In this document: positions 36,045 to 48,300 of the stretch, piece by piece
Numbering within the stretch: the first letter of the stretch is position 1
How the letters are laid out: every line of letters starts with the position of its first letter
Assembly: GCA_018343915.1 (NCBI GenBank)
Contig: JABRWF010000003.1
Location: forward strand, 3,782,001 to 3,846,000
Direction of reading: 5' to 3'
DNA from: Agroathelia rolfsii
Taxonomy: Eukaryota > Basidiomycota > Agaricomycetes > Amylocorticiales > Amylocorticiaceae
Length of the DNA: 64,000 nt
Program-made: the position numbers and the translations under genes
Notes under the pieces: model-generated
Seen by the model: only the letters and a program-made list of their open reading frames with translations
The model's database searches: none
What the model was told of the DNA's origin: nothing

Positions 36045-39000
36045 ATGTTCTCCACCGCCTCCCGATCCATCCCCTCCCAGGAGAATGCCATGCTTCATGA
36101 GCTCCTTGATTTTAACATGTTACGCAACAGCAATAAACCCTTCTTTACATTTGCCTTCCCTGGGCACGATAAATTGACGGAAGTGACCTACTTTGAGTTC
36201 GGAAGAGCCGCTCATCGTGTGGCTCATTATGTCCGCCCTGATCCCTTCTCTGGCAAGGACAACGAGGTTGTCGCTATCTTGGCCAATATCGGTACACTCG
36301 CGTATCATGCTATAACTATGGGAGTTCTTCGTTCCGGATTGACTGTAAGTCATTTTATCCCAATTTTGCATGATAAGCTTTATTGAGAATTTGATAGCCA
36401 TTTCCTATGTCTCATCGCAACTCAGCAGCAGCAGTTATCAACATGCTACAGAAGACAGATTGCCACCGCATTTTGACCACACCCAGGACCGACAATCCAA
36501 CTATAGATGCGCTTATGGATGCTATCCGAACAGAATGTCCCTCGGACTTTGCTCTAAGCATTGAATATATCCCCCACCCAGACGCAATTTACTCCCACTT
36601 GGGGAGTGAGTCTAATGATGATACCTTTGAGGCTTATCCTCCGAAAAAACGGTCTTTGGACGATGTCGCCGTATATCTGCACAGTAGTGGGAGCACGGGA
36701 TTTCCTAAACCAATACCTCAGACATTCAAGATACTCTTACTGTGCTCCAAGTCGGGTAGGGCAACGTAATTTGTCATGGTGTCAGTATCAATGCTAAAGA
36801 CATTTCCTTGGTTCATAGAAATAACAACGGACCGAATGACGATGAACCCAGCCCTTCGAAAGATCGGTACCTTCGGTTTACCCCCGTTCCATGGGTTTGG
36901 TGAGTTACCTTTATTATGATCTATGCATTTCATACGCCTCCTCTGATCCTCTTTAATAGCTTTCTACATGGAGCTCGTAGGCTGCTTGACTACATCTCTT
37001 GGTGTTCACATTCTTCCGCCCACTAGTGCCATGCTCGAAGGGAATTCTATCTCTATTTCGTCTGCCTATGCACTTCCTTTGGTCCCGACCTCGGATATTA
37101 TCATTGATAACGCTCGCAAGACTCGTGCTGATAGCATTGTAGCTGTACCAACATTCTTAGATAACTGGGCAACCGAAGCCGATGAGGAGAAGCTTACCGT
37201 ACTTCGTGGGATGCAGATGGTTGGATTTGGCGGCGGTCCTCTCTCATATGCAAAGGGACAATTCCTTGTTGACCGGGGAGTCAAGGTTAGGAGCCTGTAT
37301 GGTGGCACAGAGGTATGCTAAGTTCCATTTTCTCATAGCCGCTCAAAGCCTGACAGATTATTTGATAGATCAACATGGTTGCGCGTCTGTGGGTATCGGA
37401 GGACCCGGAACACGAGGACTGGAACTATGTGAAATTTAGTAAACGCGTTCACATTGACTGGGCCCCTCAACAAGACTCTGATGGTTCAGAGGAGAGTGCC
37501 AAGACATTTGAGCTTAGAGTTCTGGTAAGTTGTGCTCTATTATATTATCGAGCTTGGAAATGCTGACAAACTTTAAAACAGCCATGCGAGACGCACGGCA
37601 TTGCCGTCTCCAATTATACGACCGAAGTAGAAGTAGACGGAAAGAAACAAAAGATCGACGGATACGCTACTTCAGATCTATTTCAAAGGCATCCTACAAA
37701 GGAAAACCTCTGGAAAGTGTATGCAATATTTTTTTTAATATTCTTCGCATCGACTATTGACGATTGATGCTCTCAGTGTTGGCCGCCATGACGACGTACT
37801 AATCCTCTCTACGGGTGAAAAGGCTGTCCCTGCACCTATCGAGGAAGCCATAACCGCAGATAAGCGCATTAAGAATGCCATTCTCTTTGGCCGTGAGCGC
37901 GATCAAGTCGGTGTGCTTATCGAACCTGCCAACCATGACCAAGATCCTGTTGCATTTATCGAGACTATTTGGCCTACGGTCGAAGCTGCTACTTCGGATT
38001 CCCCTGCTTTTAGCCGCATATTTAAGCATATGATTATAGTCACGAAAGAAGATAAGCCAGTGCTGAAGGCTGATAAAGGCACTATTAAGAAGAAGGCGAC
38101 GATTGCTGCTTATGCTGAAGAAATTGATGCTTTGTAAGGAATTTGTTACCATTCTCATGGGAATTTTCCTGATCGATCCATCGTTTAGGTATGAGGCTGT
38201 CGGAAAGAGAGCTGACACCGTCGAACCGCCCAAGAGTTGGTCAGAGGAGGATTTAACTATATGGCTTGTCAACCAAGCCGAGGCGCTTTTACCGGCTTCA
38301 TCTACCCACAAGATCGACCTTGATCGCAGCGTCTTTGAACAAGGCTTTGATAGTTTGAGCGCAACATTCCTCAGGAACCAGATCCTTGCTGCATTGCAAA
38401 ACTCTAGGTCATCAGAGTCTCTCGCCAAGGCGTTACCACTCAATGTTATCTTCTCTCATGCCAATATCGGAGATCTGGCCAGATATTTGGCACAGCTGAC
38501 TTCCGCAGGTGGTGCGAATGTCTCGGCGGAAGGTATTGTCGCACAGAGAGTCAAAGTTATCGATGATACTATTGCGCAGCTTTCTACCGGCTTCGATGGT
38601 CGAAAGCGAGTCGGGCCCTTGATTACGCCCGCTGTAGTTCTTCTTACAGGCACCACCGGTGGCCTCGGTTCATTCCTTCTGGCCTCTCTTCTGCAAAACG
38701 AGAAAGTAAGAAGGGTATATGCGTTCAATCGTCCAGGAAAGAAGCCGTCAAATCAAAGACAGATTGAGGCCTTTGTTGATCGTGGTCTCCCGGTGGACCT
38801 TTTAAATAGCGACAAGGTTGTCTTTGTTGAGGGCAACTCGGCAGCTGAGAATCTTGGCCAGGATCCTTTGCTGTATGAAGAGGTACGTACATCATCAGAG
38901 CTCTTCATTATGAGAAAATGGGCTTACAAGTCTGGTAGATCCGTTCATCTGTGACCGCAATCATTCACAATGCATGGAGGCTTGACTTTAACCTTGCATT

Positions 39001-39964
39001 ATCCTCATTTGAGCCCCACCTGCTCGGCACAAGAAGATTAATTGACCTTGCTCTCTCTTCCCCACACAATGATTCCATTCGATTCATGTTCACGTCGTCC
39101 ATCGGAACCACCCAATCGTGGCCAAATGAAAAGGGCCCTTATCCCGAAGAGACGCAACACGAAGCTAAATACGCCGTAGGCCCCGGATATGGCGAAGGCA
39201 AGTACATCTGTGAACGGGTCAGTACCACGATTCTACAATATCTAGGTCAAAGACAGATCCTTAATCTGATGACTCGGAACTGCCTGTGTAGATATTGGAG
39301 AACAGTGGTCTACAGGCAACTTCATTCCGAATCGGTCAAATCACTGGGCCTATTCCTAGTGGCTACTGGGCAACCACCGACTGGGTTGCCTTGCTGGCCA
39401 AGTCCTCTGCACATATGGGCTGTTTCCCTGACTTGGCCGGCACCGCAGCGTGGCTACCCTCCACAGCAGTGTCGGACGCCATCACAGACACACTCTTCCG
39501 CCCTGAGAGCCCTCCTCCGGCATTGAACGTCGTTCACCCTCGGCCAGCGAAGTGGACTGCTATCATGTCAGCCATCCGTGATGCGGTTAAAGAAAGAACA
39601 AGGGTCGCTGGCGATGGCGATCTCCCTCTCGTCCCTTTCCCCCAATGGTTTGCTCAGCTGGAAGCAGCTGCACAGACGGCTGACGAAGAAACTTTACAGA
39701 ATATGGTATGTATCCTGCATATATGCATTAGAACCTTTGGGAAAATTTGTGAACGGTTTCATTTTCTAGCCCGCTGTAAAAATCCTGGACTTCTTCGGCA
39801 GCTTCATAGCTGGAGAATCCAAGGGGGATGACGAGACTACGGGATCGATACTCTCAACGGATAAGATGCAAGCCATAAGCGAGACAATTCGTAGGCTGAA
39901 ACCTATAGGCAGCGAGGATGCTAAAGCCTGGGTACGATACTGGGACTCGAAGGGACTTTTCTGA
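36045..39964 (+). CDS. NRPS-like reductase (adenylation-thiolation-reductase)
   Basis: 1,107-aa multidomain enzyme that activates a carboxylic acid as its adenylate, loads it on a phosphopantetheine arm and reduces it with NADPH to an aldehyde. The adenylation core shows SSGSTGFPKP near residue 195, then FHGFG, GGTE and WVSEDPEHEDW. The carrier serine is in FEQGFDSLSA (about residue 636). The reductase domain has VVLLTGTTGGLGSFLLA (about 733) and later FRIGQITG. Exons: 36045-36344, 36398-36755, 36819-36899, 36960-37312, 37369-37524, 37582-37718, 37777-38133, 38189-38882, 38939-39217, 39292-39705, 39770-39964. They sum to 3,324 nt. No condensation domain. The acid substrate cannot be read from the sequence; fungal relatives include aryl-acid reductases. 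Adjacent genes do not look biosynthetic. Confidence 0.9.
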
Positions 39965-40508
39965 TATGATCTAATGGTACACGGCATTTGGGTATTCTGG
40001 GTATCTACCTATTACTTGTGTAGGATGAATTTGTAGAATATTATTTAATGATCGACCTTTGGTTTTGATGTATATGTATCGAAGACCTTCGGACCGGAAT
40101 GAACAATTATAGGAATCAATGATTAAGCTCAGTGTCTTGGACAACTTTTGCCAACTTGAAGTCTTTGAAGATGAGCACAGTTGAATGAACATATTTTTTT
40201 TTATCACCAACTTAGCGAGTAAAATAATCAATTCACTCCTCATCAAAAACTTTTCAACCTGTCGACACATGACTTGACTATATAGCGGATTTGTAACCTA
40301 AAACCCCGTAACCAGAGCGAATCAAACATTGGAGTCTGCTTAGCGTAACACCAACCAATCGCCAATTGTTGTCTTTTGTTGTCGGAAACAAAAAGGTATT
40401 TCCTGTGGCACGCGATTTCCACACGCAACTTGGAGCCGGCCACCCCGGGTTTGTGGGTCTCATAAAGATGATTATGACCCCTTTGAACATTCATCTCATC
40501 TTGGATCT
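39965..40508. other. Intergenic
   Basis: 544 bp between two plus-strand genes, AT-rich at the 5' side. It holds the reductase 3' flank and the SWT1 promoter. Nothing else seen. Confidence 0.5.
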
Positions 40509-42361
40509 ATGAATTCCTATACTTCGTCCTCGTTTGCCAACCAGCAACAGTACCAGCACCAACAAGCTTGGTCCTGGTCCACGCCTGGACCTTCATATAC
40601 GCCAAGCTCAAGCCATACGAGCAACCCTTGTGATCAGCATCACTCGAGCAACCCTTGTGATCAGCATCACTCGAGCAACCCTTGTGATCAGCATCACTCG
40701 AGCTATCATCATGCCCCATGGCCGAATAGCGCTGTTAATAGGGGTGAGTGGCGTGGTCATAGTGTGTGGAAGCCGATAGAGAGATGAGGCTTTGTGTAGA
40801 TACCATCCCGGCTGGCCATGTGAACAGCATGAACGCTCCAGAAGACATCGATATGGATGTCGATATGACGGACGACGTAAGTCTACGTTAACTTCTCCTC
40901 GCTTCATCGGACGCACTGTGTCATGTCAAATCACCAATTGAACTTCTTCAAATCGCATTGGCGTAGGCGTCTAACGCCGTTGTCGCAGCACCAATGCCGG
41001 TATTACAGCCGATTTACCTGATAGTCGACACGAACATCCTGTTGCACCATTTACCCGTGTTCAGACGATTCGTTACAGATGTGGAGCGACAGCCGGCTTT
41101 GCATGAGTGTTTGAATGTGATTGTGCCGCGAGCCGTGGCGGATGAGCTGGAGAGGTGAGCTGAATAATCTACACATATATTATGCATTTATGTCTGATCT
41201 ATATATAATCCTCGCATAGACAAAAGAAAGGTCGACGGGAAGAGGTTAAGAGGCTAGCTGCCGATGCGCTGCGCTGGCTGGCGACAGTGGCGACAACGCG
41301 AAAGCCGCAATTGGTGCGCGAGCAGCGAATAGAAGAGACATGCATTAAGCCGGAAGATCGTCGCTCCCTGGTGTGTATTTCGCTTTCTCCCTTTGGTCTC
41401 TCTGCCTTCTAGTTCATTATTTGTTCCATTTCATGACATTGGTATGCTAACTCCCGAATTCCCATGTTGAATTGGTGACTATGTATAGGAAGACAACGAG
41501 AGAACAGCGGACATGCTGATTTCGGACTGTTGTAAATACTTTGATACGACGCATCAACCAAAGGGAGCAAAGACAGTGCTATGTACGAATGATACGCTTT
41601 TGCGGTTTGAGAATGAATCTGCTTGTAAGTGTGGGCATTAACTAATGTATATGATAACTTCTAAATGATTAACACTCTAACACTAATTAATATTAGTGAT
41701 TGAGACGATAGCTTTAGTGCGCGAATTGCCATTTAGCAGAACCATTGCACAGAAGATCTTCGGTGGAAGCGAAGATGGTAGTATGACCTCTATAGACCTC
41801 AATGCTTTCGACTGTCTCGGTGACAAAGTGCGCGCGGATGCCAATGCGATGCTTGTGGATGCCTATGGACGTGTCGATTATCGTGACGAGTCGCACCACC
41901 GGAGTGTGAGCGACCTTGTCTACCTGCTTCGTCACCTGGCACGGGCTGCCAATACGTCCTTCTTCGAAGGGCACCCGTTGCCCACGAATGCTGTTTCTCG
42001 ATACGACGCTGAGTACGAGCTAAAGACGACGGTGTGGGAGGATTGGACGGCTGCGCAGTGCCTCGCTTTTCTTAGACACCGTGTGCCGGATACCTCTCCG
42101 CCCCTGGATGGGCCAGGGCAGAGGCGCGAGACGCTACTGGGCATGTTTTTATCTTTACGCCCGGCCAGAGGTGCCAAATGTGGGCGCGAGTGGACGACGC
42201 AAGCATGGGGGGATGCCGTCCAGGCACTGCGACGGGTCGGGGAGGAGTGGGCCGCACTGGGAACGCACAGCGAGTCGTTGCTAGTGGCGGCGGCGCGACT
42301 GGAATCTGCTTACGAGCTGTACCTTGTTCATTCGCACACGCCCATGGCGCGCATATATTGA
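40509..42361 (+). CDS. SWT1: PIN-domain ribonuclease Swt1-like
   Basis: 483-aa protein. A short Gln/Ser/His-rich N-terminus with a threefold 9-residue repeat precedes a PIN nuclease domain from about residue 118. The first catalytic Asp is in YLIVDTNILL (D125). Further acidic positions lie in RAVADELER, RTADMLISDCCKYF and LCTNDTLLRF. In yeast Swt1 cuts unspliced and defective mRNA at the nuclear pore. The C-terminal part (LRHLARAANTSFFEGHP onward) resembles the helical region after the PIN domain. Exons: 40509-40743, 40800-40876, 40967-41154, 41220-41370, 41489-41624, 41697-42361. They sum to 1,452 nt. Confidence 0.88.
40620..40700 (+). repeat. Three perfect 27-bp tandem repeats inside SWT1 exon 1
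   Basis: Units at 40620-40646, 40647-40673 and 40674-40700 are identical and encode SNPCDQHHS three times. The repeat length keeps the reading frame. Confidence 0.97.
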
Positions 42362-43016
42362 CCTTTTTCCAGTAGAGCAGCGGAGCGAGAAAACGCCGAG
42401 CGTGGCCCATTCGACTTCCCTAGAAGGGTGACATGTTGACACGGTGACAGGTGTCTTATTACAGTTTTTTTTTTTTTCGTTTGGGTTGACATGTACCGTG
42501 GCCCTCGAACATATCATCTCCCCTCTCGTTTACATCTCCCTCGCTGAAAGTGCCGGTTCCGTTCTTCGCTCTGTTGACTACGCAAAATCTAGCCATTCGT
42601 TGATGTCCATATGCTCTCACAGCCGTTGTGCTTGTGAATGGTTTTCCGCGGAGTAAGAGAATGTATGCGCCCGGTCTGTCTCTTCTATCTGCGCTCATTG
42701 CGCAGCAATTATTGCCTTTGTTGGATATGTCTAAGCTTCCTATGCTTCTTTTTTTCTTTCCATGAGCCTATTTTTTCTTTCTCCGTTGATCTTCCTTTCT
42801 CAATTTCAGTTTCAGCTCCAAGTGATGCATTGATCCATTCCGACCATTTATAAACCGCATTCACTTACTCTGTCATCCTCAGGACTCCCTTGAGCTCTTT
42901 CCCCCACATCCATTAGTGCTAGGCTGCATTTGCCTTCTTTCCGGGTATTGCACTACACCCGTACACTCTTTCAACTCCGTCGCTATCCGCACCATACGCA
43001 AAGCACCTACACCATA
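42362..43016. other. Intergenic, upstream region of a small secreted-protein gene
   Basis: 655 bp. Contains a T11 run near 42467-42477, a pyrimidine-rich stretch around 42750-42790 and a TATAAA at 42849-42854, about 160 bp before the next start codon. No gene seen. Confidence 0.5.
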
Positions 43017-43427
43017 ATGCAGCTCACCTCGCTCTTTGTTGTTCTCTCCGCCATTGCTGCCACTGCCATCGCCGCTCCTACGGCCGGCAGCAATGGCGCT
43101 CGTCTCGCTCGGGGCCTCTCACCCTTGCCTCCGCGCAAATTATACAATCCCTCGGCAGTATCAGGTAGCTGTTGTTGTCTGCTCGTCAGCGCGAATGATC
43201 TCTCACTCTTTCCTAGCTGCGAAGCGTGCCTCTCCCTCTGGTACTTCCCCTTACTGTAATGCACCAGAAGGCCAGTGCTGTCTCCCCGATGGATATGGCG
43301 GATTCTTCCCTGGCATCTGGATAGAATGTGTCGGTGACGGCAACAAGTAAGCTGATTCTTGTTGAATTGCCCGTATCATCTTGGTTGCTGATCTCTGTCT
43401 TCAATGACTAGTGTGACCATTCTCTAG
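43017..43427 (+). CDS. Small secreted cysteine-containing protein
   Basis: 97 aa in this model. A clear signal peptide (MQLTSLFVVLSAIAATAIAAP) is followed by a spacer with a KR pair that could be a Kex2-type processing site (AAKRASPSG) and a C-terminal part with four cysteines in a C-x6-CC-x15-C pattern (YCNAPEGQCCLPDGYGG, then WIECVGDG). No known family recognised. Size and layout fit secreted signalling or effector-like peptides. Exons: 43017-43164, 43217-43346, 43412-43427. If the last intron is not spliced, the frame stops at 43350, giving 93 aa. Both versions share all four cysteines. Confidence 0.72.
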
Positions 43428-43900
43428 ATGATCGGAGCCAGCTGGCATGTTTTGCGTGTGAACTCTTTTCTTCCATACCAAGGACATTATCTATGAATTT
43501 TTTCATTCTTTTCCAATAGGCTCGTATTTATGTCTACCCACACTTGATCGCCGCCATCTTGTTTTGTACATTGTTTGTGTGTACTGCCTTGTACCCATTG
43601 TAATCATTGGCGGTCTCCGTTTTCCTTCTCGGGGAGCCGATATTGGCGTCCTTTGCCTCCTTTTTTTCTTCTCTTTTTTCGTAGACGTAACATATGATCC
43701 CGGCCAACCAAGGTTAATAAATTCAATCATGAGCGACTCGGATGCGTGATTTCAAGTTTGAAAAGTACCGACAGAAGCATAGCCTTCTGGAGGCCGCTTC
43801 GGTCCGTTCGGACCGCTTGCTCGTTGGCGACTGCTACTCCGGTGCGTTCGGGTTTGCACGAGAGTAGCATCTGCACTCTCTTCGATAACTCAAGTTCATC
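43428..43900. other. Intergenic
   Basis: About 470 bp. Contains a near-perfect hairpin at 43800-43815 (CGGTCCG, TT, CGGACCG) about 85 bp upstream of the next start codon, and a TC-rich stretch near 43655-43680. No gene seen. Confidence 0.5.
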
Positions 43901-45083
43901 ATGTTACCATTCCAAGGGCTAGTCTCCTCTCCCACCATCGATCTCTCCTCCAGCACGCGGAGTCAGCGCAGAAACACTGGAAACTCTGCTCGTCCTCATA
44001 TCTCCATTAGCAATGCACCATCTACCAGTCATAGCGCATCTGCAATTACAAGAGCTACCCTGTCTCTTGAATATGCATCGTTGAGACATCATGTGTGTTA
44101 CAATTCAATATGTATATGAATGTTTTCCCCAAATTTACATGATTCCAGAATCATTGCCCACTGGGGATGTATGTCGCACCAGCCCTAGATAACTTGCTTG
44201 CCTGGGACGCTGTCATCTTTGTACATCAAGGTATTCACTCAACCGTCAATTCCATCGGAACGACTACGGGTATGAATGTAGTTTGCATCATTATACACAA
44301 AATGTACAGGCTACTATCAAGACGCCGCGTTCAAGTTTCGCATCCTGTTCAGCGTCGACTACCCCGAGCGTGCGCCCGCGGTGCAGTTTAGACCGGACGT
44401 CTTTCATCCGTTAGTGGACCCCCGCAACGGCACATTTAATCTGGCCTCGCGTTTCAGACCATGGAGGTGAGCAGATCTCAGCCTATCTTCGTTTTATGGG
44501 TTACTCACTCACACATCTGAATGATAGGCCGAAAGAACATCAGATTTACCATGTTCTCCACTACATCAAAGCGTCCTTCAAGAAGGCGGCGTTGGACCAA
44601 ATTATAGAGGGAGAGTGTTTAAATAAGGAAGCGTACAAGTACGGAAGGCTCCTTTCCATAATGAATTCTATGCGTAAATCATGGAACAAAGTGGCTAACG
44701 TTCCTTCCCTCTCCCTCTTCCTTCCCCCCCCCGTCCCCCATTTTTGGGGCGCATGAAATGAATCGATGATAGATTGTGAACTTCTTAATCCTTTCAGCCT
44801 ATCTGGCACTCTTTTTCTCAGACAACCTTCTTCTTTTAGGTATCATCAAAATACTGCGTCATTTGCCACTCTTGCCGCTCAGTGCGCAGCGCTCTCGCAA
44901 TCCTCCACATCCCTCTTCGAATCTAATCCGTCCGCTACCTCAACAACCGGCGCCGGCTCAGCTGGAGCAACAGCACGCGAAGGTAGCATCCGATTCGGCG
45001 AGCTAGGCCCTGAAACGCTCGATGGTCTCCGTGCCGAGCTCGGCTTGGAAAAGTGGGAGGCCAAATCGGAGTGGGCGGCATAG
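43901..45083 (+). CDS. FTS/AKTIP-type inactive ubiquitin-conjugating enzyme variant
   Basis: 261-aa E2-fold protein. A Ser-rich N-terminus is followed by the E2 core: CPLGMYVAPALDNLLAWDAVIFVHQG, YYQDAAFKFRILFSVDYPERAPAVQF and FHPLVDPRNGTFNL. In active E2s the segment after HP carries the catalytic cysteine. Here it reads VDPRNGTFNL with no cysteine, as expected for FTS/AKTIP. That family joins Hook and FHIP proteins to link early endosomes to dynein. Exons: 43901-44092, 44149-44230, 44310-44466, 44528-44638, 44840-45083. They sum to 786 nt. The fourth intron is 201 bp with a C9 run, longer than usual here. The role as a dynein adaptor is by family only. Confidence 0.85.
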
Positions 45084-45399
45084 TAGTAGTAACAGCAACG
45101 GCGGCGGCGGCGATGACAGGCAGTAATAAGCTTCAGGATCATCATGGTTGGTAACGAGGTTCGGATTATGTACATAGTATAATGGGATACACCACTGACC
45201 CACCAGTTTTGAATTTGGTCTTTGTAATTTAGTTCTACATACCAATGAATGATCGAGCGTATAGTACAATAATATACAGATTGGGGAATCATCATGATCC
45301 AGGAAGTAAATGCATTTAGACAGGCGCCGCAAGAGTTCTTTCTATGAAGTCTTGGAATAGGGGTAAATAAGCCATCAAGTCTGACATCCAGAATGGAAG
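45084..45399. other. Convergent intergenic region
   Basis: 316 bp between the FTS-like and VIP1 stop codons. Contains a GGC-type trinucleotide run near 45099-45110. Nothing else seen. Confidence 0.5.
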
Positions 45400-48300
45400 C
45401 TAGACATCGCTACTGCTATCTGTGGGTAGAGCGGGGATCGTCTCGAAGGGGCTATCAGACGCATCATCCTGAGTATGGGAAACGCAACGTTAGCTTTGGA
45501 AGGGAATTATATAATGAAAGGAATATAAATACCTCTTTCAATCTAGCAAAATGTTTTGATAGTTTCTCTATAACAAGACTGTAGGGCAAGTGCTGGGTTA
45601 AAGTCCTAACAAGAAGGAAATTCGAACACTCAGTAGAGGATCATGAAGTAGATAGCGCTGTCTAGCATACTTTCTGGGTTGAACATTCAATGAATGCCGG
45701 GCATCAAGCGTCGAGTCTAACACGTTGGAAGAGTGTGCTCCTTCGCTGATGGATAACTTGATGGAATATTCCTTGTCGGATTTGCCTCGGCCGTGGTTGC
45801 GTTCATAGAGCTCAAATGTAATGTGGGACTATAAGCAGAAGAAAAACAGCATGAGTGGAGGTCTTGAATACAAAAGAAACGAAGCGTACAGCATAGTCCA
45901 ATTCGGGTATCCGTCGATTGGCGATCGGTAAACCAGAGAGCAACACAAGATTGACCAACGTGTGAATGTGACTCTCCTTAGTGAAGTATAACGTCAGACT
46001 GCTCCTCTCGTTGTTTCGCGCCGCCTCCAAGTCTTCAACGACCTTATGAAGAAGTGGCAAGGAAGTGAGAATGCCAATCTCTTCCCTAGAGGCCCCTATG
46101 AGTAAGTACTTTGTAACCAAAAATTCACCATAATCACGGTACGTACTTTTCGTCCGGATCAATACCGTACTCTTGAGGTGCTACGAGATCGAAGAGTGCT
46201 TTGGAATGGCCATACAGCTCGTGTAGCTTTCGATCCTGAAGTTGCCGTCGTGGTAATGAGATATCAGAGCTGGAGTGCTGCGAAGCATCATCTCGATTCT
46301 GTTCGGTAAAGATGATACCGAGGAAAGTGCGATGGTGGAGGGCGCAGTACTTGATCGTGTCGTAAAGCTCGGATACCTGGGCGTACAGGGTTATTGAAAG
46401 TGAGCCAGAGATGAGAACAACTGTGGCCGCTTACCCGAGATGGATCGAATTTCTTTTGTTCTACGTCACAAAAATCTTCAAAGAGCTTTTCCCAGCGTTC
46501 GCGGAACAGCCATGGCTCGTCGTCGCAACACCTAAAAGAAAGCAAGTTAAATGGCATGTTTAATCGAGAGAATATAGAAGAGCAATACCATCTTTCTTGT
46601 ATCTTATCGACATCCATAGTCTCGAAATTCTTGTTCATAATCTTTCGGAAGTCGCTCAAGAGCTCAATGACTTCCTACAGAGGTTTCATTAATATTATGG
46701 TGGGGTCTTACTCCTGGGAGAAAAATAAGAACTTACTCTGACTACTTCTACCGGCTCCTTTTTCATGCTCTTGGGCCATGTCAGCTCTGGTCGTTTTTCA
46801 GGCTCACCAGGCCGCAGCAGAATCTTTAACCTCTTCTTCACATTATCCATAAGATCCTTAGCCGCATTAGAATCGTCCAACAGATCTTTCCTGATAATCA
46901 ACTTCGGAGGATCGCTGTTGATATGACCGTACGGTGTATGATGAGGGGGGATGACTGAGAAAGATGCGCTACCACTGCGAGAAAACATGCCGCCCTCGGA
47001 ATTGCCGCTGTCTGTAGCGGTCGGCGTGGGCGAATTGGATTCGGAGTGATGGCTTTGGTCTGGGGAAGTGGAAAGCGAGGAAGACGTGGAGTATGAATCA
47101 CTCTGGGTTTCTAGCAGGGCGGTTGCAAATATTTCTGCAGAGGCAATGACTCGTCGTTCTGAAGAAGTGTAGATCTGATGTATGGTATTGTAAGATTAGT
47201 ATACGAAAACGAAAACTAAATGGGTTTTCTCTATCTTTACCTTGACATTCTTGAGGACGTCCTTGTCTATTAAATTGTTCGGTTAAAGTTATAAGTTAGT
47301 AGGTCGAACACCAGGACATACTCATGATGGAGATGTCCTTCTTGAAATTCTCCCCAAGATCACGGGATTGATACCTTGCAGAGTGTGTAAACTGTGTAAA
47401 GGAGATGAGAAGAGAATCCCCGCTTTGCTCCTCATCAAACATACCTCGCCACCCCATTTGAACACCAGTGTCAGTTTAGTAAGGCTTCTGGACTGACCCG
47501 CCTGTTTCTTCGAGAACACAGGCTTTAGCTGCGCCTTGGTTCCAGGGAGGTCAATTTTACTCTGCAGAGCGTTACTCAAGTGTGTCAATTTGGCGAGATC
47601 TTCACCCCTAGCCCCCAGTTCTTTACTGCGAGCGATTGCCTGGGCGATCTGCGACAACTGCTCCTTCTCCCTGAGAATGATTTCTTCTCTCTCACCATGG
47701 AGCAGAGTGACGAAAGGCTCGGTCCAGGGTTCGCCAATGGGGAAATTGAACTTGAGCTTTTGCTTTGGTGTGCGATCTGCATGCCGAAGTACAGTCACGT
47801 TGGCCTTTAGAAGCCAAGTAGGCTGGTCTACTGCAGCCGTCTCAGATGAATGGATGAGGTGGCGATCAGGAGCGGTAAAAAGACGAAGACATAAGGAAGT
47901 TAAAATATCTGCGGCTCTATCTGAGAGAAGGAGGATGGATCAATTGAAGGGTGTTATGTTGGGACGCCGGGATGACATACCGTAGTATGTATCGTTTCCT
48001 TTTACGAAACTCCATCCATTAACATCGATAACCTGACTCCTCGAGCCGCCGTTACAACGTAGCATATCAAATCCACATACACGCTGTCCAAAACCTTCGC
48101 AGATGCGTGCAGCCCACGCCTTTTCCTCGTCGGTTAGATTCGTTATGAACCTAGTGCCATGACGGCGTTAGATGCGCTAGGAGTTATAACGACATTTAAC
48201 CTTATACCTGATCTCTTTGCCTTCAGTGTTTCGGCGGACGACGCCATCCACAACGGGTGATTTTCGGGTTTCCGCATGCGTGTAGTCCTTGCCTACAGTA

